From Corella eumyota (taxonomy: Eukaryota > Chordata > Ascidiacea > Phlebobranchia > Corellidae): a stretch of DNA of 64,000 bases. Position numbers and translations under genes: made by a program. The stretch spans positions 9,122,501-9,186,500 of the forward strand of contig OY720097.1 in assembly GCA_963082875.1 (NCBI GenBank). Direction: 5' to 3'. The notes under the pieces are model-generated. The model was not told the DNA's origin. It saw only the letters and a list, made by a program, of their open reading frames with translations, and searched no databases. Below are positions 1-11,866 of the stretch, piece by piece (within the stretch, counting starts at the first letter, position 1; each line of letters opens with the position of its first letter).

Positions 1-73
1 TTTTAAACAGATGTAATTCAGTGTTAAGAAATAAATTTATTTTTCAACCGACCGATGTTTTTATCGTGCGCAG

Positions 74-3000
74 AATTTCGTCCGGATAAAATTGGTTGCA
101 ACAGAAGACAACCAAAAGTTACCTATAAGTACAGGCTATCTGGAAGTTCAGGATAATGGTGTATGGTACAGAATGTGCACCGATGGTTGGAATGATATTG
201 CAGCTAACGTGGCCTGTGGGAATTTGGGATTTCCAGCAAGTAAACGATTAGAGCAACAATCGTAAGTGTATTTTGCATATTAATTTTTAACAGTAATATA
301 TATGTTATATATTAAATAGTAGGTTGGATTTAGTACATAGAAAGTTTGTTAACATTTGCTTTGTGCTATATCAGTTAAAAAAATATAAAAAAAAAAAAAA
401 AAAAAAAAAATAAGTAAATCCTTAAGTCGAGTTAATTGCCTCTGTCGCCACTAAATACATGGGAAACAGTGTAATGCAGATCAAGGCGGCTTACATTTTT
501 AGCCGGACGACACTAAAATTTTATTGATAGTTAAAATGCAGAGCCCACATGAAACACACAAAATATGTTTCTTCATATTGTTATGAATTAATACCAATTT
601 TATTTTGAAACATGTGAAGCAGATTTACACAACCTCAAAGCGATCTTGCTATTGGGTTAACGAGGATACGTTGTGCAGGAACTGAAAGCCTGTTAAGTGA
701 ATGTGATTATACGAGCGTTCAACTAATGGAATGTCAGTCAACTCGAGCAGTCATTCTGAGTTGCGAAAAACGGGACCCTGACGTAAAAAATCACGCAAAC
801 GTTTATTTGTTTATAGATACAATTTTATTGCCAGTTTGACGTTGCATTTTTCTTCCTTCCAAACTTAGGTCGACAGCGGGGCTCGTGGATTACGGTTAAA
901 AGGGGGTGCTAATATAGGCGAAGGTCGAATAGAAATAGCTGATAACTTAATTTGGGGGACAGTATGCAGTAATCTTTGGAATTTTCAAAGCGCCAATGCC
1001 GCCTGTCGTCAGTTGGGCTACGGAACTGCAATCACGTACACAACTGGAATTGATTACGGGTTTGGTGGGTGTAACTTGTAATCTACTTTATTTTTATAAA
1101 TTAAGGAATTAACCATGAAGTAAGTTTTTAAGTATTTTTCATTTTTACCTACCTAGGTGTTATAAAAAGTCTTACTTTTTGGTAATTTTCAGTGTATCGT
1201 AAAATCTATAATTTTCAGCTAATTTATTTAATTTCAGGCCAAGGTAGATTACATCGAACCAATGTAACGTGCGAAGGGGACGAAAATAATTTGAATCAAT
1301 GCAACTTCGATTATATTCCATTTTTTCAAAATTACGAAAATTATAAAGAACCCGGATGCTCGCATTTGCATCCAGCAGGAGTAAAATGCAGAGTACCTAA
1401 TAGTGGCGCAATTAGTCAGGTAAAGCACAAATTTGTAAGTTTTTGAAAACTTTAAATTGTTTGCATTTTCCAGTATACTTTTTTGTTTTTAGGTTTTAAA
1501 CTTTAAAAGAATTACAAGCCTTACGATGGGGCTAATATTTTTAGCAATTAAATAAGTACAACCTTATAATAAATAGTAAATTTTAAAATAGATATTTTTA
1601 TTGGACGGTGAAAATCCAACTGTCGGGAGGATTATTGTCCGTATGGGAGAAGAGCAGCAGTGGGGAAGTATTTGCAGCGACAACTGGGGTGTAAGAGAGG
1701 CTGCTGTGGCTTGTAGACAACTTGGTCTTAAATATGCAAACAGGCCACTTAAGGTAAACAGGCTTCAATTGGTCATTTTAATAACAAAGTAGTTCTACAA
1801 CATTTTTTATTCGTAGGATGTATATAGGTACACAAGAAGTGGACTCTTTTTAGATACCATTGTCACAAATGTCACCTGTCAAGGCAGCGAAGAATCATTA
1901 AGTCAATGCAAGTTCGATCGAAATATTTATCGAGAGTCAACGCATACTCTTGTAAATTGTGGAAAGGGGTGGCAACTAGAAAGTCAATTTGTGGGCGTTG
2001 CTTGCACAAAAGGTTGGAAATTTTTTTTTCTTTAATTACGTTTAATATTTGGTTTATTTAAACGTAATTTCAGTCAGTTGTATTTTATAATAAAAACGCG
2101 TCGTGTTAAATTTAGCATTGCCTGACCTTCAACTGGATATTTCGCTTTTAGAAGGGTCCTTTGATCTTCATGTCGCACCTATGCATGAGTTAGAATGTGC
2201 TGGTAAATGACTAACAATTTGTTAAAAACTGCAATTAATAAAACCTTACTCTAGTTATTAAAATAACAACTCTTTATAAGCAAGCGAAAATTGTCTTTCC
2301 TCCTCGGCATATCAACCCTCAGCGCAAAATGGTACACGAAATCTTTTAAGAATGACGGTTAACGTTTGGAATAGAGGAACTGCTGATTTTCTACCTCTTA
2401 AACGACCAGAAGAATGGATTTGGCATCAATGCCATGAGTAAATTTTCAAAAAATTAAGTATAACTTTATTTAAATAGAGGTAATGAATGTAATTGATCGT
2501 GGAATAATCTAACAAATAAATCAATTTAGCGAGCACTTACGTAACATTTTGTAAAATAATTTACAGACATTATCATAGCATGTCTGAATTTTCGCATTAT
2601 GATGTAATCGCTATGGACACTTTCGAAAAAGTAGCCGAGGGCCACAAAGTTAGTTTTTGTTTGGCAGACAGTGGTTGCTTGGATGGTTTTTCACCAAGCT
2701 TTTACTGCCCAACAGAGCCATCTAGAATTCAACAAGGAATTTCAGTGGGCTGTTCAGATGCCTATTTGTAAGTTGCTTATATTTATGACTTTTAAATTGT
2801 AAAATACGTTGTGTATAGATTAAATCCTTGTACGTTATTCTAACCAATTAAATATTTGTTTCTTTAAATTAATTTAGCTTCGCTAATTTTTACGTTGGGA
2901 GTTCAATTTAAATATGATTGTAAAGATTTTGTTTTAAATTTGCCTGGGTTAATTGCAGCTCATCTTTCGATTGCCAGTGGATCGATATGACCGACGTTGC

Positions 3001-3219
3001 ACCAGGCGATTTTTTGCTTCGGGTAATAAACTCTTACACATAAACTTAAAAACCGATTTAAAACTCCTCTCTTATGTGAATGTTTAGGTAAGTTTAAATC
3101 CACTTGAAACTGTGGCCGAATTAGATTACGACAACAACCATATTGTATGTTCGTTGAGTTACACAGGTTACTCAGTTTCAGTGCGCAGCTGCCAAGTTTG
3201 TAAGTACAATAACAAATAG
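74..3219 (+). CDS. LOXL (LOXL2/3/4 type): Lysyl oxidase-like protein (SRCR repeats + LOX catalytic domain), 5' end outside window
   Basis: Secreted copper amine oxidase that deaminates peptidyl lysines in collagen and elastin. Eleven exons keep one frame: 74-261, 623-782, 869-1064, 1238-1419, 1592-1753, 1817-2012, 2116-2202, 2281-2437, 2567-2767, 2959-3022, 3088-3219. The first six encode three SRCR domains, each split over two exons (signatures such as WGTVCSNLW, WGSICSDNWG, ACRQLGL). The last five encode the LOX domain, with the copper-binding histidines in WIWHQCHEHYHSM, the cofactor lysine in AEGHKVSFC and the tyrosine of SDAYLSSFDCQW expected to form the LTQ cofactor. LOXL2/3/4 carry four SRCRs, so one SRCR and the signal peptide probably lie upstream. 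The protein ends CQVCKYNNK. A strong donor-like GTAAGT at 3201 leaves open a further 3' exon. Convergent with RBM15. Confidence 0.93.
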
Positions 3220-3681
3220 GGAAAATTTTGTTAAAAATAATATAACATAACCTTGGTAGTGCTTAGTTATGTGTATCTTGTAGCTATATTAGTTTAAATA
3301 AAAAATGTTTTTAGTATCATTTTTTTATTTAGTAACTGATTTGGCTTAAAAGAAGCAGAGAACATCACATTTATTAACTTTTGTTTATAAACTAACTGTT
3401 TTATTATCAAAGGTATATATATACAAATAAAAAATGTTATGTTTTACTCTTGTGTTTACTTTTATAAAACTGATTTATATTTTTCAACATATATGGATGC
3501 TATGTTTGGTTTACAAGCCAGAACAAACAACATTTTTTAGTATCCAAAATTTTAATTAGTCCAAAGATTATAGAAACAGAAGTACTTTTATGATTAAAAT
3601 TATTATACAAATAAAAAAACTAATAATAAGCAAAATAGTTTTATTATGGGTTCTTTGTGCAACTAAAAATGTCAGAAAGCC
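3220..3681. other. Intergenic, convergent 3' ends of LOXL and RBM15
   Basis: About 460 bp of AT-rich DNA between the LOXL stop and the RBM15 stop. AATAAA-like hexamers occur on the plus strand near 3298 and 3426. The two 3' UTRs share this space and may overlap. No further gene seen. Confidence 0.6.
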
Positions 3682-6600
3682 TTACAGCAAAGCAGATCTT
3701 TCACCTTTAACAAGTAAAACCACAAGGTAATCATCTGCAAACATTTGGGGTTGCAAGTTAGGGCCTATTTTTAATAGTTGTTCACTTGTAAAGTTGCTAG
3801 GAGGAAAACAATGTAGAACACCAGTGGTCTTATCCATTTTTGTATCATCATCATTTTTAATCGACTCTTTGGTTATAAAAGGAACTGAAATTATCCCAGC
3901 TGCTGTTTTTTCCTTCAGGTACTTAACAAGCCCCCGTAGTGGCTTATGTTGTGTTGGCTTAATTCCATTTAAATTAACATTCATGTTCAAGTTTTCTGGT
4001 ACGCCTGGCACAGCTACTAATAAACAAGTTTGCTTCGAACAGGACTTCATTCGTTTTTTTACTTCAGTTAATTTTTTCTCTTCCATATGCAGGCGTTTTT
4101 TCATTAACAGCATTGACTGCCTTCCAGATGAACTGTTGGGATCTGCAGTAGTAGTGTTCAGTATTCCCATATCTCCATTAAGAAGAAAAAAGATAACAGG
4201 AAAAGCAATTTTTTTAAGAACAAACCCACCTTGCCAACATGGTGGATCAAAACATTGGCATAAGTCGTGCAACGTAACACAATGTTTGGCCTGTCGTTGT
4301 TTAATTTGCATTTCAGTTGCTGCTGTCTCTTTTATTATGGTTGCATCTTGTTTAGTTTTTCTTCTACTTTTACTTCGTGAATAAGGAGACAAACTTCTTC
4401 GATACTTTGAATCTCCAAACACATTTCGACCTCTATATCTTTGACTTTCAAAATTACGATTCATTTTGTCAACGTTTTTACCTTCATGTTTACCCCATTC
4501 TAAAAATGCTTCATAACCAGGCATTCCAGGCTCAGGGTCAAGGAAATCCATTCGTAAGCGAGTTTCAGCTCCAGGCATTAAAAAACCACGCATTTGATTA
4601 CATGCCGCCATTGCAGCATCTATCGTTTCATAAAGAATTGATGCACTGTAGTCATCTTTTTCAAAGTCAATGCGGCGAATGGCACCAAACCTATCAAATT
4701 CATTCTCTAAATCACTAAATTTAGTCCAGCTTCCCAGTCCACCAACCCAAATTTTTGATGAAGACATAACTTTTCCATAGCCAATTCGTACAATGTTTTT
4801 CTTTATAGCTTTACCATTGATTGTGATTTTAGCTTTATAAGCTTCGTTTAAATTTGAAAACCGTACAAAGCAGTACCCCCCTACTCCTCTTGGTGCTCGC
4901 TTTATGTCAATATCCTCTATGTGTCCAAATCTGCTAAACAGTTTTCGAATATCGCGACTTCCAATTTCTGTCTCCAAATTTCCAACAAACAAAGTGCGAG
5001 TTGCGTAAGGATCATCTTCTGGAGGAATTGGTTTGTCTACCATTTGTGGGTAAAACCCTGATGGATCTTGTATTCCACCCCCAATATTTGGATATTGTAG
5101 GGGACCTGAGAGTGCATTTTGTTGAGAAAAATCTTTATTGGAAGTCTCATTTTCTTCACTTTTTGTTGAAGTTACCTGAGTCTTAAAATCATCTTTTTTA
5201 GGAGAAATGGATCTGCTTTGAACTGAATTTAGGGACCTTGCCGAGGAGGAGACACTACAATATTTGGGCGGAGATCTGGATCTTGGAGAGTCTTCTTCTG
5301 GAGTAGAATAAGACTGATTTTTAGTAAAAGATAAGCTCCTGTCTTGTGAAAAACTTTGATAATGATCTCGCATTGGTTCCCTTTCTCTGACAGGTGGTGG
5401 TGATCTATTTCCATAATTTGCTCTGGAGCGACCTCCTGGATCTCTTTCTCGTGGAGGATTGCGGACATTTCGCTTTGGAGAGCGGCGACGCACTGGTGAC
5501 CTTGTTGCTACTGGTGAACGGCCCCGCACAGGAGATCTATTGTTTTTAGGTGAAAAATAATCACCATTTTGATAAATGTCAGCTGCTATTTCTATAATCA
5601 GCCGTTTTTCATGCATAACAAGATGACCTCTTGCATTTTTGCATTTTCTGGCCTCATCTGGTGATCTGAAGGTTGCAAAAACCACACGATTTCCATCATA
5701 GTCTCGGGTAACTCGTAAACTTACATCGCCAAATTTCCTAAATTCGTAATACAAACTCTCTTCAATGTCCTGTTTGTCCAGTTTAGTGCTGAAATTCGAA
5801 ACAACGAGGGTAGTGTATTCTTCAGATGGTTGATCACAACCATTGCGCCTACGGCTTCGATCAAGCTGAGGAGAATAAACTGGAGATCTTCTTCGATTTT
5901 GGATTGTCCTTCTTGCATCACGAGAAGAAATTCTGCTGTCACGGACCTCAGGACTACAAAAATAAATCAGATATTAAACAAAATATAAAAACCAATAGGC
6001 CTATATATAAATTTGACAAATATAGTTACAAATTTAAAAACTAGTTAAGGAAAAGGAATGATTCAGATTAAATAAAACATATGTTAGGCTAAATTGTCGA
6101 TTTGTAAAGCGGGTCACATTTAAATTTTGATTTACTCTTCTTTTCTTCAAATTCTTGAAAAACTATTTCAGTGAAAAAATTTTCGTTGTATTAATAGTTT
6201 TCCAGCTTTAAGGTTTTGCTGATTTGCATTTAATCCATTTTATAACAGTATAAATCACCTATAACCTGATATTTTATTAACATATTTGCAAGCAGCTGCA
6301 TTATTACACTTTTTCAAATAAAAATTATGATTATGAAGATTATGACTTTTCATTATTGAGATTCCGTAAGTTGCTGATTTGCCATTTCAAGGTTGTAAAA
6401 TTTAACTTTTGTAGTGTTTCGCAAGTTTTTACTGCAGATAATCAATTTTGGTCATATTTTGACAAGAAAGTAAAAAGATAATTCCTCAAGAACAGCAAAT
6501 TAAATAATTTTTATTTTTCTTACAAATTTTTTACCTTTCAATAACAAAAATAAGATTTAAAAAAAAAACCTATGCAATTTAGACTTCTTAATTTTTTTAT

Positions 6601-7546
6601 ATAAACATAAGTGAAACCTGTAACAATAATTAAAGGTTAAATTTAAGTAAAGAAAGTTAATATATATAATCAAATAAACAATGCAATGTTTTGCAAACCT
6701 AATAAAAATATTTACTCTTTACATTAAAAGTTAACAAAAATTTTTAACTACAAAAATCTTAATATTAAAACATTTTGAAAGATAAAAATACTAGCCCTAT
6801 GTATTAGTTACATTGATAAAAGTTTACCAAGATTAATATTAGTTTGAAAGAACGGTTATGGGCAAGGTTGAAAAAACTAAAATGTTTCATCCAAAATAAA
6901 AGTAAACAGATTTAATGGCTAAATTCCTGTACCAGAGACTTGAGCATATAAATAGAAGCTAGCATGATAGTTAACAAAATTACAGCTTTTCAATAGCAAT
7001 TTTTTAATATTAGTAGGCCAAAAAACTGTTTTTAAGTTTAGATAATACAATAAAAAAAATTAATAAGTAATTATGCTTCAAAGGTTTAATAATCTTACTG
7101 AAATAAACATATTTTGCTGAAAGACTTATGACCGATAGGTTACACGTTATACTTTAGCCAAAAGTTTTAAGGATAAAATATATTCAAGCTAATAAGAAAC
7201 AAGGCAAATCTGTGATTTTAGGATTCGTTGAAACTCAAATCTTTTTTAGTAAGATTTGCTTTAGTTCAATGTTATTTTTTTTCAAGCATTTGTTAAAGAT
7301 ACTTAATGTTTTAACTTAGTATTTACACATATCGGTCATAATTCCTGTTTGCATAACTCGGACGGACATAACTAATTATTGGGCCCTAATAATTAATAAA
7401 TTAATATTAAAATATAGGTAGGCAGTATATTGCTGTTAGAAACCCAACCTGTTATTATTTCGATAATGTCGTCGATTTGGACTACGACCTCGATTACGTT
7501 TTGAACCACCACGCAATGGACTTTTTCGATCAGCTTGACGTTTCAT
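3682..7546 (-). CDS. RBM15: RBM15 / spenito, Spen-family RNA-binding protein
   Basis: Spen-family protein of the nuclear m6A writer complex; it binds RNA and recruits partners through its SPOC domain. Two coding exons, 7546-7449 and 5953-3682, joined in phase 2, give 789 codons. Seen in order: an RS/RG-rich N-terminus; RRM1 near residues 76-155 (TLVVSNF); a long Arg-Ser-Pro segment; RRM2 near 350-425 (TRTLFVGNL, GGYCFVRF); RRM3 near 432-510 (KIWVGGLG); a basic linker; and a C-terminal SPOC domain near 590-780 (CWQGGFVLKK, GLVKYLKEK, DDYLVVLLVKG). The order and a nearly single-exon structure match vertebrate RBM15/RBM15B. The start is the ATG at 7546; an in-frame upstream stretch is short and an acceptor-like TTTAG lies about 25 nt before it, so an extra 5' exon or trans-splice site is possible. 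All domains look intact. Confidence 0.94.
5954..7448 (-). other. RBM15 intron 1
   Basis: A 1.5 kb AT-rich intron with a GT donor (after AACAG) and an AG acceptor (TTTTTGTAG). I see no ORF or repeat family in it. Confidence 0.7.
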
Positions 7547-8166
7547 TTCAGCTGAATTGTCTTCTAAACCTGCTAAATATTTTTAAACACACAAATAGTT
7601 GAAGGATTTAAGTAAGTAACACTTTTGTCACTTTTTGCTGATGATCATACAAAGCAAAACCTGCACAGCTATCTTTAACGGAAGAAATTATAACATCACT
7701 CTGAAATGTCGAACAATAGTAACTGTTGGGTCACAATGGTAACTGTTACGTGATAATGCCGATTATTTCGTTACAAAATTTTTTAAGCGCCGAACTGAGG
7801 TCGAACAATAGTTAGCTGTTGCGTAACACTTGTAACTGTTTTGTAAACAAGAAAATGTTACGTAACAATAAAAATCGATGAAATTTTACTACGGAATTTG
7901 CGTAAAAAAAATAGCGTGTTTTGATAGATAAAAGATGTATAAGCAAAACTGAAAGCTTTTAGACCCTTTAATAGCTAGATTTAACTGTTGAACAAGTTAA
8001 AAATAATTTTATTGTTTTTGTTAGGTGGTGTCCGAATGGACCTTGGGGTAGAAGTAGAAGGCACGCCTTCCTGGTGGATGCCTGCCTCTGCCGCTGCCTC
8101 TCCGGCCAGGGACTTCTCTCCGTCGCGGGAAGATGTTATTTGGGTTCCGCCGCGACGAAGGGAGAC

Positions 8167-8632
8167 TGTAGCTTATTTTGGATAAATCCACATAAGCTAA
8201 CCTTTAATTTTATAAACAAACAATTTTTGATGTTGATTTGAAATGAAATTGTTATTTATTTGCTGTCAAGCTTTGGCGTATTTTTCCTCCCTATTTTAAC
8301 AATGAGTTCCAATGTTTTTAACTATAACTTGTTTATCGAATTTGCGAGTTATTTAACAACTCTTTTCACATGGGAACTCTAACCTCGTTTCTCTAGTATT
8401 GAATTATTTTTCCAACGATTCATTTCTGCTTTTTATTAAATGCAAATGTTCGTTTTAAAAACAGTTAGGCATTTTCTTTCTGCTGAACGGACGCCACTTA
8501 TTAAACATGGATTAAGACATTACTTAGATTCAGAGTTTATTTCCGTTAGAATTAGCCAGAATTTTATATTCTTGTATCAACAAACCACTAAAGAATGTTT
8601 TTAATAATTTAAATGAATAATTCGCTACAAAT
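8167..8632 (+). repeat. 467-bp direct repeat, copy 1
   Basis: Nearly identical to 9281-9747, starting at TGTAGC(T/C)TATTTTGG and ending at AATAATTCGCTACAA. Differences are scattered single bases. The copies are about 1.1 kb apart in the same orientation inside the nested element. Confidence 0.9.
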
Positions 8633-9280
8633 GATGATTTTCCCGACGTGATTAAGGTTTTGGGATTTAAACAGAATTTTGTAGCTTCTGTTCTCAGACC
8701 AAATGAACACCTTCCGAGGAGTCGCGCAAACGGAGATAAGCAAGTTTTTAGCTTTTGTTTATCATCCAAAACTTTAGAAAAAACAGACAATTAACAATTT
8801 TTAAATGGGAAAACGTTATTGCGAGCTTTAAATTTTAACAATCAAACTACAAAAACGACAGATAAAGAAAGACCATCGCAGCATTTTTTTACATGTTTTT
8901 CTTTGCCAAAGCGGGTCAAGTGAACAAGATGAAGTACATTTCTTGCACGAACTACCTAGTTTCTTTTGCCCAACGATGGCCAACTCAAGACGATGATCGA
9001 CGCACCCATGTCTGATGCCCACAGAAGGCCGATTATTTTTCCGAAGTGCCCAAACGAGGCCAATATGTCTATAATGCCCACAAAGGCCAAGTCCCTTTTT
9101 TTTCGTCTATCGTCGCAATCACCTACCTCATGAAAGTTCGAATGTGCGAGAAATACAGTCATCAAACAATAAACGCTTATTTACAAATTTACGCTTGTGA
9201 GAATTAAGATGCGTATCAAGGAGTAGCGGTTGTGTTTTCTTATTTTTGATTACCCCGGGCTCTACTTTGAGTTGGGTTGA

Positions 9281-9747
9281 TGTAGCCTATTTTGGATAAA
9301 TCCACATAAGCTAACCTTTAATTTTATAAACAAACAATTTTTGATGTTGATTTGAAATGAAATTGTTATTTATTTGCTGTCAAGCTTTGGCGTATTTTTC
9401 CTCCCTATTTTAACAATGAGTTCCAATGCTTTTAACTATAACTTGTTTATCGAATTTGCGGGTTATTTAACAACTCTTTTCACATGGGAACTCTAACCTC
9501 GTTTCTCTAGTATTGAATTATTTTTCCAACGATTCATTTCTGCTTTTTATTAAATGCAAATGTTCGTTTTAAAAACAGTTAGGCAATTTCGTTCTGCTGA
9601 ACGGACGCCACTTATTAAACATGGATTAAGACATTACTTAAATTCAGAGTTTATTTCCGTAAGATTTAGCCAGAATTTTATATTCTTGTATCAACCAACA
9701 ACTAAAGGACAGTTCCTAATAATTAAAATTAATAATTCGCTACAAGA
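9281..9747 (+). repeat. 467-bp direct repeat, copy 2
   Basis: Second copy of the 8167-8632 repeat. It carries a 66-codon ORF at 9554-9754 that resembles no family I know. Copy 2 runs directly into the hairpin unit at 9773; copy 1 does not. Confidence 0.9.
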
Positions 9748-9772
9748 CCCTTGATACCGACCGAAGAGGTTG

Positions 9773-9838
9773 GCTAGCCTGGAACCTCTCTGATCTAATG
9801 GAGGATGGAGCTGTTTGGCTCCAGGCTAGCACTTTTTT
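9773..9838 (+). ncRNA. Predicted three-way-junction RNA fold followed by T6
   Basis: GCTAGCCTG (9773-9781) pairs perfectly with CAGGCTAGC (9822-9830). Inside, CCTC/GAGG (9785-9788 with 9801-9804) and GAGC/GCTC (9808-9811 with 9818-9821) form two further stems, giving a three-way junction. A run of six T follows at 9833-9838, like a Pol III terminator. No convincing A or B box was found and it matches no small RNA I know. It may be a structured 3' end of the mobile element rather than a gene. Confidence 0.35.
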
Positions 9839-10529
9839 GTTCTCTGTAAAATATCTACATTAGAAGTTCAAATTTCTTGCATAAGATTTTAACAGTTAAG
9901 CAAAAAAATGATCGTGATTATCTTTAGTCATAGTTAATTATATAATATTGACTAAATTATACTTTGCGGCAGAGATAATGCTGCGGGCATCCACTTTTTT
10001 GGCGCGCCTTCCCCGTTTCGCCCCATTTCCCTTTCGGACACCACCTCTGTATGTGTTTTTGTTACTCTTGTTGTTGTTGTTGGCATTTCTGCATAAATTG
10101 CATTTAATTTAAAATAAATTAACACAAAATATGGTACATAGGTTAAATACTAAAATTATTAATAAAATTTAGCAAGCAATATTACATCTCGGTAAATATA
10201 AATGTTTACTCACCCACTGTAGTAGTTATTTGTGTAGCCCCCCCCCACCCGTGTTGATTGTAATATTGTTACAATCCATTTTTATTAAAATAATTTTTTT
10301 TAAAAACTTTTTAGGATAAATAAATTTGCAAAACAAAAACTTAAAAACAACAAATTCTCAACTTTATGAACAAAAAACAGCATAGTTAACATATTTTAAC
10401 GCAAAAAAAATTATGTGAAGAATTATGTAATGGATTCCAAAACAGATAGACAGACAGTCAACAAAACCATTATAAAACACAGCCAATAAAATCAACATTT
10501 TGAACAAAATTTTTGTGCCCCAAAAAAAA

Positions 10530-10735
10530 GTAAGTCACAATAATTGAAAAAAAAACTCGACTAAATGCGAGTCACAATAACTTAAAAGAAAAACTCGACT
10601 AAAGCGAGTCACAATAAATTGAAAGAAAAACTCGACCAAAGCGAGTCACATTAACCTGAAAGAAAAACTCGACTAAAACGAGTCACATTTAACTTGAAAG
10701 AAAAACTCGACTAAAGCGAGTCACAATAACTTGAA
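10530..10735. repeat. Minisatellite, about 5 units of 37-42 bp, each a small hairpin
   Basis: The unit contains ACTCGACTAAAGCGAGT followed by CACAATAACTTGAAAGAAAA. ACTCG and CGAGT pair within each unit, so the array is a string of hairpins. It lies just downstream, in gene orientation, of the Ulp1-like ORF inside the 4.5 kb transposon. Confidence 0.88.
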
Positions 10736-11170
10736 AAAAAAATTGCTTAAGGTCATAGCAACTGAAAAGTCAACTAACAAGATATGAGGATACTGTTTGC
10801 TTAACCACCATAAGTAACTGTTAATAACTTCATCATATAACCAACCTTCAGTAAAGTCCGAGTCATAAGTCCGCAAAACTTGTAATTCACCTTCAGCAAG
10901 ACAAGGTTCTAACGACTTTATATTTACAAACGAAATAGTATGAGGACCATTATTTAAAGAGTTTTTAATCAAACCATACTTTTTTAGGGTTGAGATAGGG
11001 GGAACAACCTTCTTTATTATAGCCACTGGTTTTGATTGAATCTTTATATTTGGCATATCAATTCGGGTTTTTTTAACTGGTGGATTTTGAAAATCAGAAC
11101 CATCATCCTGGAATTCCCGGTCCTTAGGGAACAAAATAGTTACTCGGCACAGGTCGCGCATTAAGTCCAT
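10721..11170 (-). CDS. Ulp1/SENP (C48)-like peptidase N-terminal fragment, transposon-encoded
   Basis: 149 codons starting MDLMRDLCRV. The C-terminal part, EGWLYDEVINSYLWWLSKQ followed by PHILLVD, resembles the opening helix of the Ulp1/SENP fold (family pattern WLNDEVINxYLxLL). Such peptidases are encoded by several eukaryotic DNA transposons. The region holding the His-Asp-Cys triad is not seen in this frame, so the ORF is one exon or a truncated copy. Upstream on the same strand an open stretch near 11275-11560 (containing LPVYLVRKGAKCTPMMATR) may be another exon of the same element, but I could not find an in-frame join. Confidence 0.5.
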   Translation of the reverse strand: MDLMRDLCRVTILFPKDREFQDDGSDFQNPPVKKTRIDMPNIKIQSKPVAIIKKVVPPISTLKKYGLIKNSLNNGPHTISFVNIKSLEPCLAEGELQVLRTYDSDFTEGWLYDEVINSYLWWLSKQYPHILLVDFSVAMTLSNFFFKLL

Positions 11171-11763
11171 ATCACCATATCACTCGCTAAAACACAATTT
11201 AAGTGGTTGAAACTTTAATGAGTGTGGTTAAATATTTCAATATATAGCTACTAGTTGAGGTCCTAAAATAATAATTAACAAGCCACACATCTATGATCAT
11301 CCTTTTTTCGCTCTATAAACTTCGTCATCGTAAAAGTTTCAAAGCGAATAACTTCTTTAGCAGCTGCAGCAATCGTTGAAACAAACTTAAAACAATATAT
11401 ATTATTGCATTGAGGGTCTTTACAAAATTAACAAAATTTATAACAGCGTACCATGCTCCTTGGCCTAGAATTCTGGTTGCCATCATTGGTGTACATTTTG
11501 CTCCTTTTCTAACAAGATAAACTGGTAAATGTTGATCACTATGATTGTACGTTCTGAAAAATATTCTTGAAAAATTGTTATATTTCTAAATAAATTTAGA
11601 AATTAATGACTTAAGGTATATACGAAAAAAGTGGCCCTGTATAGAACTTATTATTTAACTACAATATAAAAACCAAGACAAAATGTTTTTAACAAATTAC
11701 CTGCCTTTAAAAAGAAATTAAAATATATATACTAAAAATAACTCAAGATAGCCCTGAAAATAA

Positions 11764-11866
11764 AGTAGCCCTGAAAAGGACTTTTTGATTTGCTGGATAC
11801 AAACAATCAAGACAAAGTAGCCCGGAAAAGGACTTTTTGATTTGCTGAATACAAACTAATTAAGAT
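11764..11866. repeat. 52-bp tandem duplication
   Basis: Two adjacent copies of a unit beginning AAAGTAGCCC and containing GGACTTTTTGATTTGCTG. It lies inside the 4.5 kb transposon. Confidence 0.8.

Larger units (their letters stand above)
8024..10046. mobile_element. Nested 2 kb element with GGTGGTGTCCGAA inverted ends
   Basis: The left end starts GGTGGTGTCCGAA and the right end is its inverse, TTCGGACACCACC. Looser matching continues about 65 bp inward, including GGCACGCCTTCC and GTGGATGC. The 10-mer GTTTTTGTTA lies just outside the left end (8014-8023) and again at 10055-10064, so it may mark a target duplication with a slightly longer right end. Inside are two direct 467-bp copies (8167-8632 and 9281-9747), a degenerate GGCC/TGGGCA repeat and a hairpin unit at 9773-9838. 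The only ORFs are short and unrecognised; one (9554-9754) lies within the right direct copy. Probably non-autonomous. Confidence 0.7.

Noticed and set aside
363-410. Poly(A) tract as a retrocopy tail
   Set aside because: It lies within a LOXL intron with no retrocopy upstream; a simple A-run.
3794-4384. 196-codon plus-strand ORF
   Set aside because: Exactly antisense to the SPOC-encoding part of RBM15; a shadow frame.
7340-7400. Possible small exon upstream of RBM15 intron
   Set aside because: No frame or splice sites that would fit; AT-rich intron.
10530-10735. Regular repeats with hairpins, CRISPR-like at first sight
   Set aside because: Units follow one another without unique spacers, in a eukaryotic transposon; it is a minisatellite.
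11275-11560. Two minus-strand open stretches as extra exons of the Ulp1-like gene
   Set aside because: Peptides look coding-like but the candidate donor and acceptor do not keep frame, so no exon model is claimed.
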